The notes beneath the pieces are model-generated. The model did not search any database and was not told the origin of the DNA. It saw only the letters and a program-made list of their open reading frames with translations. A stretch of 25,441 nt of DNA, taken from the NCBI GenBank assembly GCA_039029935.1, contig JBCCFC010000017.1:1-25441 (forward strand), written 5' to 3'. Both the position numbers and the translations under genes were made by a program. The DNA is from G039029935 sp039029935. GTDB taxonomy: Bacteria; Chloroflexota; Anaerolineae; Caldilineales; Caldilineaceae. Every line of letters begins with the position of its first letter. Within the stretch, counting starts at the first letter, position 1. Positions 1 to 7,483 of this stretch are shown here, in pieces.

Positions 1-520
1 GATTGATTGTATAGAACTCATTGCTTTCTCCTATATGTATTAAGTAAATTGTAATTTATGATAGAAATTTCTAAAAAAATAAGTAATCTTCTCATCTATA
101 ATAACATCGTTCATGATATAGCAAAATCATGAAACAGACGACCTTACTTATTTTGTAAGCATGTTTTCGTTATAGATTTGTAATTAAATTGTAAAGGTGA
201 AATACCTTTCTGCATCGTCTATTCGCTTGACTTGGCTTTGGCCTTGTTCAGGACAAATGAATGGGCTGATGTACGGCAATTTCACCTTGAGTATTTTACA
301 ATGATTTGTTAACTTAAAACAAGACAGATTTTTTGATACAATATAGTCAGTGTGAAATTATAATTTTATTTGCAACCCAACCTTTACGGTGAACCCTTTG
401 GAGGGTGACGATACGCGGCCTCGTCATATAGGCTAGTTTATGGTTGCCTCCCAAGGGTTGGACAGTATTTGTTGGATAATAAACGCATAACTTCGCGCTG
501 AAACGTTACAAATATACTCT
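1..520. other. AT-rich leader region upstream of the PhnD-like gene
   Basis: No convincing protein-coding frame is visible here. The stretch is AT-rich. A 10-bp inverted repeat (AAGGTGAAAT at 194-203 and its complement at 279-288) brackets about 75 nt. A TACAAT hexamer at 337-342 could be a -10 box, but no good -35 lies 17 bp upstream. The possible structured RNA at 373-460 is listed separately. No clear Shine-Dalgarno precedes the ATG at 521. Confidence 0.5.
373..460 (+). ncRNA. Possible structured leader RNA of unknown class
   Basis: A closing helix pairs CAACCC (373-378) with GGGTTG (455-460). Inside it are a 5-bp hairpin ACCCT-TTGG-AGGGT (393-406), a 5-bp hairpin GACGA/TCGTC (407-411 with 421-425), and AGGC/GCCT (430-433 with 446-449). 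Several alternative pairings exist, for example GGAGG 400-404 with CCTCC 447-451, which is typical of switching leaders. It sits 60 nt upstream of the PhnD-like start, downstream of a TACAAT hexamer. The GGTGACG and ATGGTTGCC strings faintly recall a c-di-GMP-I aptamer, but the conserved core is not matched, so no class is assigned. Confidence 0.3.
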
Positions 521-1537
521 ATGAAATTTAATAACAAAAAAGATATCCAGTACTTTTATGTACTGTGCTTTGTGCTTATGGCAAGCGTGATGTATGTACA
601 ATACCTATTGACATCATTCTCGCATAGCACGGGCACGGCTGTTGCGCATACCCCGCCGCCCGCAGAAGAGAGGTTAATCGACCCCCTGCCCGAATCCAGC
701 CTGATCGGGTTGCCTCTCATCAACCGGATGATGCCAAGCAACACAAATGCCCCGCTGTTTACCCAACTGAAGATTGCCGTCATCCCGGCACAAAGCACAA
801 CAATCCATCAAGCCAAACTCTATAAACTCGCCAGTCATCTCCAAGATAGGCTGGGGGTTCCGGTTTATCTGGACATAGCTGAAACTTATGATGACGCAAT
901 AGCGTTAATTGTGAATGAGCAGGTTGATCTTGCCTATCTGGGTGCGTTATCCTACATCCAGGCCAAAGCGCAGAATCCTCAAATTGAGCCGCTCGTGGCT
1001 GCGATTAGCCAAGGGACGGGACGACCTTGGTCTACCAGCGTTATTCTCACCAGTTCGCAATCACACATAAACTCACTTGCAGATTTACAGGACAAACGCT
1101 TTGGGTTTGTCAGCCAATCTTCGACCTCTGGATATCTTGCACCGATTGCGCAGTTTAAAACGATGGACCAAATGCCCAATTTTTCAGAAGTGATCTATGC
1201 GGGTGATCATGATAGCAATGTAGCCTTGCTGATGGCGCAGAAGGTCGATGCCATTGGCATCAATAAATCCACCTTTTCAGCACTTGAACACGAAAATGAA
1301 GCGTTTAACGGCCAATGCACCATCCTGTGGGAATCTGAACCGATTCCCAACGAGCCGATTGTGGCGGCAGGTACATTGACCGAACAGCAGCGTATTGAGA
1401 TTCAAAAAGTACTGCTCGATACACCAGAAGGTTTGGTGGATGTGCGTGGGATTGCCGCACTCGGCTATACACTGGTGCAGGATCGAGATTACGATTCCAT
1501 TCGGAACATACAGACGATTCTAAGTAAAGCCAAATAA
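521..1537 (+). CDS. Membrane-anchored PhnD-like periplasmic binding protein
   Basis: This 338-residue protein resembles the phosphate/phosphite/phosphonate-binding family (PhnD-like, type II periplasmic binding fold). Residues 11-30 form one hydrophobic segment with no lipobox cysteine, so it is probably an uncleaved anchor. A Pro/Ala-rich linker follows to about residue 80. The binding domain starts at LKIAVIPAQS (83-92). It contains the VDLAYLGALSYI segment (135-146) and a Ser/Thr-rich turn (SQSSTSGY, near 195-205) where PhnD proteins bind the oxyanion. No permease or ATPase gene is adjacent. A hybrid histidine kinase follows on the same strand about 300 bp later, so a role as ligand sensor for that kinase is plausible but inferred. 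The true ligand cannot be read from the sequence. Confidence 0.75.
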   Translation: MKFNNKKDIQYFYVLCFVLMASVMYVQYLLTSFSHSTGTAVAHTPPPAEERLIDPLPESSLIGLPLINRMMPSNTNAPLFTQLKIAVIPAQSTTIHQAKLYKLASHLQDRLGVPVYLDIAETYDDAIALIVNEQVDLAYLGALSYIQAKAQNPQIEPLVAAISQGTGRPWSTSVILTSSQSHINSLADLQDKRFGFVSQSSTSGYLAPIAQFKTMDQMPNFSEVIYAGDHDSNVALLMAQKVDAIGINKSTFSALEHENEAFNGQCTILWESEPIPNEPIVAAGTLTEQQRIEIQKVLLDTPEGLVDVRGIAALGYTLVQDRDYDSIRNIQTILSKAK

Positions 1538-1541
1538 GTTT

Positions 1542-1630
1542 TTAGAAATAAGCGGAGGGAGCAGGGGTACCCTTTGGGTCCTAATGCGACCGGACTGGCA
1601 TTAGAGAAGGCCATCCTCCGCTATTTCTAA
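1542..1630 (+). terminator. Long stem with inner hairpins, terminator-like or structured RNA
   Basis: The arms 1542-1558 and 1615-1630 pair over 16 bp with a single bulged A at 1551. Inside are a 4-bp hairpin (ACCC 1569-1572 with GGGT 1576-1579) and a perfect 7-bp hairpin (CTAATGC 1581-1587 with GCATTAG 1598-1604, ten-base loop), giving a three-way junction. The right arm is followed by TTATTTTAT, so it could terminate transcription from the PhnD-like gene, whose stop lies 5 nt before the left arm. The branched interior is more elaborate than a simple terminator; a riboswitch-like or MITE-like origin is possible. Confidence 0.45.
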
Positions 1631-1661
1631 TTATTTTATATTAAATAGGAAAGTATAAACC

Positions 1662-1710
1662 AGTATCACAGATTGGTTATCTGTGACGCAGGTAGCCAAC
1701 CTGCGATACT
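1662..1710. repeat. Paired-hairpin intergenic palindrome (REP-like)
   Basis: An outer stem AGTATC/GATACT (1662-1667 with 1705-1710) encloses two hairpins. CACAGAT pairs with ATCTGTG, and CGCAGGT pairs with ACCTGCG around a short AGCCA loop. Related palindromes built on ACAGGC/GCCTGT lie at 6732-6782 and 23018-23034, so this looks like a member of a dispersed intergenic repeat family. Its function is unknown. Confidence 0.5.
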
Positions 1711-1741
1711 ATCCTTTGTTTTTGGGTTTACTTAGAAAAGA

Positions 1742-1840
1742 ATACAGACGACGAATGACCCCCTCCTAACCTCCTACTAGGGGGAGGAATAGTTCCCTCC
1801 CTTAGCAGGGGGGGAGGGGTCAAATATACAGACGACGAAT
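1742..1840. mobile_element. MITE-like GC-rich palindrome flanked by 15-nt direct repeats
   Basis: The 15-mer ATACAGACGACGAAT occurs at 1742-1756 and again at 1826-1840. Between the copies lies a palindromic GC-rich element. It opens with GACCCCCTCC (1757-1766) and closes with GGAGGGGTC (1813-1821), with further complementary C-rich and G-rich runs inside. The arrangement looks like insertion of a small non-coding palindrome with duplication of the target. The second copy runs up to the base before the kinase ATG, so the duplication would have preserved the native sequence next to the start codon. No transposase is encoded. Confidence 0.5.
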
Positions 1841-1841
1841 T

Positions 1842-3998
1842 ATGAAATTGAGCCTGTCTACTAAATTTATTGCACCCTATGTCATCATTATTGTGCTGTC
1901 GATTGTTCTCTCAATCAGCAGCACAATTTTGTTGCGCCGGCTAGAAAACAGCGTACTTGAAAGCCAACAACGATCTGAGCAAGCACTGACCATTGCCCTC
2001 AATCTCTCCATTTCGCTTCGTGAACAGATCACGGTTCTGAAAGATTTTGTGATTTTTGATCAAGATGCCTCCGATTTATCGCTTTATACCGAAGAGCGTA
2101 ACAAATTCTTGACCGACCTCACCTTGTTGGAGACATTGGATGTGTCCATTGATGACATTGATGCTGTGCGCCGTCGTCAGGCATTGCTGGACGATCTGGT
2201 GTCCGGGTTGGATGATGCGCCATCATCGTTGCCCCAATTTCAGCAGGATGTCCGCGCCATCAATTCCTTTAGCCGCGACATAGACCTCTATCTGCGCGAG
2301 ATTATCTCCACGGCGCAGCAACAGGATTCACTCGCCATCTCACGCATCCGTCAAATTCAGCAACTGGCCTTGGTCATTCAATTTATTGACATGGCAATCA
2401 TCCTTGTCGTCGCCTTTATCCAATTTCGCTGGCTGCTCATGCCCATCTTTTCCTCGTTGCAAAAGCTCCGTGAGGGCGCACAGATTTTGGGGGATGGCAA
2501 CTTGGAGCATCGTCTTGATATTCAGACCGGGGATGAAATCGAGCATCTTGCCGTGACCTTCAACGATATGTCCACCAAGTTGGCGGACTCCTATCATATT
2601 CTTGAGGATAAAGTCGCAGAGCGTACCAGCGATCTCTCAGAAACGTTGCGAGAATTACAGGCGACGCAGAGCGATTTGATTCAGGCCAAAGATCGCGCCG
2701 AAGCGGCTAACCAGGCCAAGAGTGAATTCCTTGCCAACATGAGCCACGAAATTCGCACCCCCATGAATGGCGTCATCGGCATGACCAGTCTTCTCTTAGA
2801 AACCGACTTGGATGATGAGCAGTTTGACTCGGTACAAACCATTCGTCGTAGTGGCGAGTCGCTGTTAGAGATCATCAACGATATCCTTGACTTCTCGAAA
2901 ATTGAAGCGGGTAAACTTGATTTAGAAATTCAGCCATTCTCAGTCCACGAGTGTGCTGACGATGCAATTGACATTTTGCGCTCTGCGGCCAACGACAAAA
3001 ATCTACGCCTGATCCAGCGTTATGATCAGGATATGCCCAACATTATCTATGGCGATGTGACTCGTGTCCGTCAAATTTTGGTCAACTTGCTTTCCAATGC
3101 CATTAAATTTACCGAAGTAGGCGAAATTACGCTCTCGATCAGAGCCAAAGCGGTGAAAAGTCTGCCTGTGGACATCAAACTGCTGTTGGATCATTTGATT
3201 CATACCAACAGTTTGAATGGGGCCTCGACAAATGGTGTACATACAAATGGGACCTATACACATGAGGCTTTGCCTCGTGACTATCCAAAAATCACCAACC
3301 AATATCGGTTCCACTTCACCATCAGCGACACCGGGATTGGCATTCCGCCACAAAAACTAGAGACACTCTTTGACTCCTTCAGCCAAGTGGACGCCTCCAC
3401 CACACGCAAATATGGCGGGACAGGGCTGGGCTTGGCAATCAGTAAACAGCTCACCGAGCTGATGGGTGGTCAAATCTGGGTCGAAAGTGTTGAGGGCGAA
3501 GGCTCGACCTTCCACTTTACCATCTTGGCCTATGCAGGTATTCAATCGGTCGAACCCACTGCTGAAACAGCAAGCTCACAACGACAAATCAATCAAATCG
3601 ACAATACGTTGGGCAACACCCACCCCTTGCGAATTTTGCTGGCCGAGGATAACCCCGTCAACCAAAAAGTGGCCCTCCGTGTGTTGAATCGTCTTGGCTA
3701 CCGCGCCGATGTGGTGGCAAATGGGCAAGAGGCCCTCAACGCCGCCCATCGACAGCCCTATGATCTGGTGTTGATGGACATGCAGATGCCCGAAATGGAT
3801 GGGCTAGAGGCGACGCGGCAGATACGAGATACGCTTGACCCGATTCGCCAGCCCACCATTGTCGCCATGACTGCCGCTGTCATGGAAGAGGACCGTGCGC
3901 GCAGCATCGAAGCGGGTATGAACGGCTTTGTCGCCAAGCCCTTCCATCCGGAGGATTTGGTTTCGGTGATTGAGTCTTGTGAGCGCATTCCAGTGTGA
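1842..3998 (+). CDS. Hybrid sensor histidine kinase with C-terminal receiver
   Basis: This 718-residue membrane kinase has a transmembrane segment at about 9-31, an extracytoplasmic helical sensor region to about 175, and a second membrane segment at about 177-198. A HAMP domain (about 200-250) and a coiled coil follow. The HisKA H-box has H302 in NMSHEIRTPMNG. The HATPase domain carries an N-box (RVRQILVNLLSNAIKF), DTGIGIP, and GGTGLGLAIS. About 45 extra residues rich in Thr/Asn/His sit between the N-box and DTGIGIP. The C-terminal receiver has acidic E602/D603, phosphoacceptor D646 (LMDMQMPEMDG) and K699. It probably phosphorylates its own receiver and passes the phosphate to a partner not visible here. 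The PhnD-like protein upstream may supply its ligand input. The stop codon lies inside a tandem repeat. Confidence 0.93.
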   Translation: MKLSLSTKFIAPYVIIIVLSIVLSISSTILLRRLENSVLESQQRSEQALTIALNLSISLREQITVLKDFVIFDQDASDLSLYTEERNKFLTDLTLLETLDVSIDDIDAVRRRQALLDDLVSGLDDAPSSLPQFQQDVRAINSFSRDIDLYLREIISTAQQQDSLAISRIRQIQQLALVIQFIDMAIILVVAFIQFRWLLMPIFSSLQKLREGAQILGDGNLEHRLDIQTGDEIEHLAVTFNDMSTKLADSYHILEDKVAERTSDLSETLRELQATQSDLIQAKDRAEAANQAKSEFLANMSHEIRTPMNGVIGMTSLLLETDLDDEQFDSVQTIRRSGESLLEIINDILDFSKIEAGKLDLEIQPFSVHECADDAIDILRSAANDKNLRLIQRYDQDMPNIIYGDVTRVRQILVNLLSNAIKFTEVGEITLSIRAKAVKSLPVDIKLLLDHLIHTNSLNGASTNGVHTNGTYTHEALPRDYPKITNQYRFHFTISDTGIGIPPQKLETLFDSFSQVDASTTRKYGGTGLGLAISKQLTELMGGQIWVESVEGEGSTFHFTILAYAGIQSVEPTAETASSQRQINQIDNTLGNTHPLRILLAEDNPVNQKVALRVLNRLGYRADVVANGQEALNAAHRQPYDLVLMDMQMPEMDGLEATRQIRDTLDPIRQPTIVAMTAAVMEEDRARSIEAGMNGFVAKPFHPEDLVSVIESCERIPV

Positions 3999-4062
3999 AT
4001 GGGTGGCAGGGTGAGTGGATGGCAGGGTGAATGGGTGGCAGGGTGAGTGGGTGGCAGGGTGA
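3995..4062. repeat. 16-bp tandem repeat overlapping the kinase stop codon
   Basis: Four units of the form GTGARTGGRTGGCAGG lie at 3995-4010, 4011-4026, 4027-4042 and 4043-4058, followed by a partial GTGA. Each unit reads as two related 8-mers. The TGA stop of the kinase is within the first unit. The following gap to 4110 separates convergent genes and contains only weak stems (GATGT/ACATC at 4073-4086, inside AACAAC/GTTGTT). Confidence 0.9.
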
Positions 4063-4110
4063 TAACAACATAGATGTTTCCACATCCCAAGCGTTATTAT
4101 TTACGTTGTT

Positions 4111-4635
4111 TTAGGCCGAAGCTGTATCTGACAAGTTCGTCCCACACTTCGCACAGAAATTATCCGCCGATGTGATGGGGTTGTTGCAGGTAGGACAGTG
4201 GCGGTTTTCTGGAGACGAGGTTGTCTCAGAGGCTGCGGATACTGTTTCTGTCTCGCGCATCGCCGCAATGTCTTTTTCCACCTGCTCATCCAACTGTGCC
4301 AAATCAGGCGAACGCCTTTCAATCTGGCGCAATAGCCCCACGGCCTGTTGACGGAGACGATGGTTGAACAGGTCAAAGTCCTGTTGGCTTAATTTGCCTG
4401 TGCGATGGTCAAACTCCAGTTCCTTGATCGAGAGCAGCACGGCATCCTTGCGCACAATCAATTCGGATAAACGCTCATCTTCCCAGAAGATATCAGCGGT
4501 AGAGCCGTCATCTTGCAATTCGTCTTTGGGTGCAAAGGAGAGATTGAGTGCGCTGTGGTCGTAGAGCGGCCAAACAACATAGCCAATCGCTATAAATGAA
4601 ATAATGGTGGCAATAAGTACCGTGACAATAAGCAT
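4111..4635 (-). CDS. CcmI-like membrane protein with C-terminal zinc ribbon
   Basis: The 174-residue product begins with one hydrophobic segment (about 3-24). It continues with a helical, charged region (about 50-130) resembling the N-terminal part of CcmI/CycH-type proteins: ELIVRKDAVLLSIKELEFD followed by a GKLSQQDF turn. The C-terminus has a zinc-ribbon signature, two CxxC knuckles in CPTCNNP and CAKCGTNL. It is the last gene of the cytochrome c maturation operon, starting 51 nt after the ccmF stop. The role as a CcmI-like apocytochrome handling factor is inferred from position and the weak helical resemblance; the zinc ribbon is not part of classical CcmI. Confidence 0.65.
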   Translation of the reverse strand: MLIVTVLIATIISFIAIGYVVWPLYDHSALNLSFAPKDELQDDGSTADIFWEDERLSELIVRKDAVLLSIKELEFDHRTGKLSQQDFDLFNHRLRQQAVGLLRQIERRSPDLAQLDEQVEKDIAAMRETETVSAASETTSSPENRHCPTCNNPITSADNFCAKCGTNLSDTASA

Positions 4636-4686
4636 AATTGCGTAGTTGCTTTCTTGGATTTTACTAAAATAGATGCTTTTTATTAT

Positions 4687-6702
4687 TTATGCTGTCTGTC
4701 GAGCATACCCGCCAGCAGCAGTTCGTTGATGGACCTCTTTGCGCACAGGATGCGGCCACAGAGATATCAATGTCCCCAACACAATCACAATACCACCAAT
4801 CCACATCCACACTGTCAGTGGGTTGATAAAGATCGAGAAGGTCGCATTTTTGTCAGCAGCTTCCCATCCATTCAACACAACATAAATATCTTCATGGATA
4901 CGCATATGCAGACCCACTTCGCTGGTAGGCATATCCGGTGTCTTGTCATACAGATTACGACGTGGACGCACGGTTGTTAAGACACGTCCTGAACCCGTCT
5001 CAGCCACCAACAAATGCGCACTGACCTCGGTCAAGTTGGCCTGTCGGTCTTGATGCAGTCCTGTGTAGGTGAAGGTATACCCGGATAGCTCAACATGCTC
5101 CCCTTCGGTCAAGGTGACATTGGTTGTTGTCAGATAGAACTCGTTGCCAATAACCGCAATACCAATCATGACAATCGCCAAGTGAACCACATAGCCACCA
5201 TAACGTTGTCCATTCCGTCGCATCAGGCGATAGAGCGATGTCAGTGGATTTTCTCTGTTGCCCGATTGTCGGGTCACAGTCTGTCGGGCGATGACACCCT
5301 GCACAAACTCTTGGAGTATCGTCGCCAGTACGAGCACACAGATGCTCAGACCGATGACGGCATAGACGCGTTGGCTATAAAACGAGAAGCCCGCGGCAAA
5401 GACAATGGTGATGGCCATCGGCCACAGCAATTGACGTTGGAGGGCGGCGGGGCTGGTGCGTCGCCAACCCAGCAGGGGACCGATACCCTGTAGCAGGAGC
5501 AAGAGGAGGAAGAGCGGGCCATTGACCTTGTTAAACCAAGGGGCCGCAACACTGATACGTTCGCCTGTGATGATTTCGCTAAACATGGGGAAAAATGTCC
5601 CCCACAACGTGGCAAAGGTGATGCCTGCAAAGAGCCAGTTGTTGGCAAGGAAGGCGGCTTCACGGCTGGAGAAGGAGTCAATCTCATTTTCGCTTTTGAT
5701 GAGCGGCATCCGTAGAAACATCAAGCCTAAAAAGCCAAAGAGGATGATCACCAAGAAGGTGAGGAAATAGGGGCCAACATCGCTACGGGCAAAGCTGTGG
5801 ACGCTTTCCAGAATACCACTGCGTGTGGTGAATGTACCCAGAATCACCAAGAAATAGGTTGACCCGACCAGCACCAAATTCCATACCTTGAGAATACCGC
5901 GACGTTCTTGGATGATGATGCTATGTAGAAACGCGGTAGCTGTCAGCCAAGGCAAAAAGCTGGCGTTCTCCACCGGGTCCCATGCCCAATAGCCACCCCA
6001 ACCGAGCTCCATATAGGCCCATTGACTCCCCATGAGGATGCCCGCAGAGAGAAACATCCAAGGGATCAAGGTCCAGCGGCGCACCACACGCACCCACTGG
6101 TTGCCCAACTGTTTGCTTGCCAATGCACCCACCGCAAAGGCAAATGGCACAGCCAAGCCTACATAGCCAAGATATAACATCACCGGATGAATGACCATCC
6201 AGTAATTTTGCAACAGCGGGTTCAGCCCTTGTCCGTCCGGTGGCAGAAAACCAATCTGCTCAAATGGATTGGCGCTAAAGACCATCAGAACCAGAAAGAA
6301 TAACGTTGTCCCCAGCATGGTCGCATTGACATAGGGCATGAGGAGACGCTGGCGGTGGCGGAATGAGATTGCCATTGCGACAGAATACACACACAGGATT
6401 AAGGCCCAGAAGAGGAGGCTACCAGCCTGTCCGCCCCAAAGCGCAGCAAATTTATAGAAGACGGGTAATGCCCGCTCCGAATGCCCCCAGACATAGGTCA
6501 GCTCAAAATGATCGGCCAAGAGGCCATACCATAGGATGATACAGGCAATGCCCACCAATCCGGCCACCGCATAAACGGCGTTAAAACTGCTTTGGATCAA
6601 GCTGGGTATGCGTCGCTGACCACCCCACGCGCCAGCACCAATGCCAAATATGGCAACAATCATAGCCGTGACCAAGATGAGATATCCAACATTAAAAATC
6701 AT
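4687..6702 (-). CDS. ccmF: Cytochrome c heme lyase subunit CcmF
   Basis: This 671-residue polytopic membrane protein belongs to the CcmF/NrfE heme-handling family. It works at the outer face of the cytoplasmic membrane, attaching heme to the CxxCH cysteines of apocytochromes c. The family WWD motif is clear at about 225-252 (WGGYWAWDPVENASFLPW). Candidate heme-ligand histidines flank it at H172 (MVIHPVMLY) and H260 (FLHS). The C-terminal third holds a soluble extracytoplasmic domain (about 520-620) before a last membrane span. Length fits the family. It lies between the ccmG-like gene and the CcmI-like gene; the 82-nt gap upstream carries a palindrome. CcmA, B, C and E are not in the window. 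Confidence 0.95.
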   Translation of the reverse strand: MIFNVGYLILVTAMIVAIFGIGAGAWGGQRRIPSLIQSSFNAVYAVAGLVGIACIILWYGLLADHFELTYVWGHSERALPVFYKFAALWGGQAGSLLFWALILCVYSVAMAISFRHRQRLLMPYVNATMLGTTLFFLVLMVFSANPFEQIGFLPPDGQGLNPLLQNYWMVIHPVMLYLGYVGLAVPFAFAVGALASKQLGNQWVRVVRRWTLIPWMFLSAGILMGSQWAYMELGWGGYWAWDPVENASFLPWLTATAFLHSIIIQERRGILKVWNLVLVGSTYFLVILGTFTTRSGILESVHSFARSDVGPYFLTFLVIILFGFLGLMFLRMPLIKSENEIDSFSSREAAFLANNWLFAGITFATLWGTFFPMFSEIITGERISVAAPWFNKVNGPLFLLLLLLQGIGPLLGWRRTSPAALQRQLLWPMAITIVFAAGFSFYSQRVYAVIGLSICVLVLATILQEFVQGVIARQTVTRQSGNRENPLTSLYRLMRRNGQRYGGYVVHLAIVMIGIAVIGNEFYLTTTNVTLTEGEHVELSGYTFTYTGLHQDRQANLTEVSAHLLVAETGSGRVLTTVRPRRNLYDKTPDMPTSEVGLHMRIHEDIYVVLNGWEAADKNATFSIFINPLTVWMWIGGIVIVLGTLISLWPHPVRKEVHQRTAAGGYARQTA

Positions 6703-6731
6703 AGTATGCTCTCTTAATAAGCTCTCAATTT

Positions 6732-6782
6732 AACTACCCTGCCTGTAACAGGCAAGATGCCTGTGTTACTGTCAGGGTAGTT
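6732..6782. repeat. Nested palindrome in the ccmG-ccmF spacer
   Basis: A 10-bp outer stem (AACTACCCTG 6732-6741 with CAGGGTAGTT 6773-6782) encloses ACAGGC (6748-6753) paired with GCCTGT (6759-6764) over an AAGAT loop, extended by GTA/TAC. It sits two bases past the ccmG-like stop codon and inside the operon. It may act as an mRNA-processing or stabilising hairpin, or be a dispersed REP-like element like those at 1662-1710 and 23018-23034. Confidence 0.6.
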
Positions 6783-6784
6783 GT

Positions 6785-7483
6785 TTATTCTGGCCGAATC
6801 TGATCAATCAGCCCATCTAGTTGCGCTTGCCCCAACACGGGACCCACAACAATTTCGGCAATCTTGCCATCTGGTGTGATAAAAAATGTCTCTGGCACAC
6901 CCTTAATGCCATAGCGTCTGGCCCATTGGCTCTGGAGGTCGGCTCCGTTGGGATAGGTGACATCAAATTCTTCCAGATATTTTTCAGCGGCATGAACCTG
7001 ATCGAGATAATCTAGCCCAATAAAGACAATGCCCTGATCTTTTTCACGACGCCATGTCGCTTCGAGTAGATCGGCCTCCGCACGACACGGCTCACACCAA
7101 CTGGCCCAAAAATTGAGAACAACGCCCTTTCCTTCAAAATCGGCAAGACGCACAGTCTCGCCCTCAAAGGTGGTAAACTCAAATTGAGGCGCAGTACCAT
7201 CCGCGCGTTGTTCTGAAATGGTCTGGCGTTGTAGACCTCGCATTAAGAACCAGACAAAGATCAACAGCACGGCGACAATTGCCAAACGCCATAACGCTAC
7301 TGAGCGCGTAGATGATGAGGATTTTTCAGCCTGACCTGATGAATGAGTATCTACCTGTGCATCCCCACTTGTTTCATCCCCACTTGTTTCATCCCCACTT
7401 GTTTCAGTCACTGTAGCCATATCATCAACCGCTATATCGTCAGTGGATTGTGCCTGTTCATCTTGCTTGTATACATCACTCAT
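6785..7483 (-). CDS. CcmG/ResA-type thioredoxin-like protein
   Basis: This 232-residue protein is a membrane-tethered thiol-disulfide oxidoreductase of the TlpA/ResA/CcmG group, which keeps apocytochrome c cysteines reduced for heme attachment. A cytoplasmic acidic N-terminus (1-62) includes three tandem ETSGD repeats (residues 27-41), encoded by a 15-bp DNA repeat. A membrane anchor spans about 63-82. The thioredoxin fold follows, with NFWASWCEPC (catalytic C130 and C133) and the cis-Pro loop GVPETF (P197). Its start overlaps the ccmH stop by 8 nt, implying translational coupling. The long low-complexity N-terminus is unusual for the family. Confidence 0.92.
   Translation of the reverse strand: MSDVYKQDEQAQSTDDIAVDDMATVTETSGDETSGDETSGDAQVDTHSSGQAEKSSSSTRSVALWRLAIVAVLLIFVWFLMRGLQRQTISEQRADGTAPQFEFTTFEGETVRLADFEGKGVVLNFWASWCEPCRAEADLLEATWRREKDQGIVFIGLDYLDQVHAAEKYLEEFDVTYPNGADLQSQWARRYGIKGVPETFFITPDGKIAEIVVGPVLGQAQLDGLIDQIRPE

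Larger units (their letters stand above)
1538..1841. other. Palindrome-rich spacer between PhnD-like gene and kinase
   Basis: These 304 bases encode no protein but contain three consecutive inverted-repeat elements, listed separately: a three-way-junction element (1542-1630), a paired-hairpin palindrome (1662-1710), and a GC-rich palindrome flanked by 15-nt direct repeats (1742-1840). The last direct repeat ends one base before the kinase start codon. No recognisable Shine-Dalgarno is present there. Confidence 0.7.

Noticed and set aside
373..460. Firm assignment as a c-di-GMP-I riboswitch
   Set aside because: Only short strings resemble the consensus; the conserved GCAAAG-type core and helix arrangement are not matched.
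5095..5493. Plus-strand ORFs opposite ccmF
   Set aside because: They are antisense shadows of a clearly conserved membrane protein and have no family features of their own.
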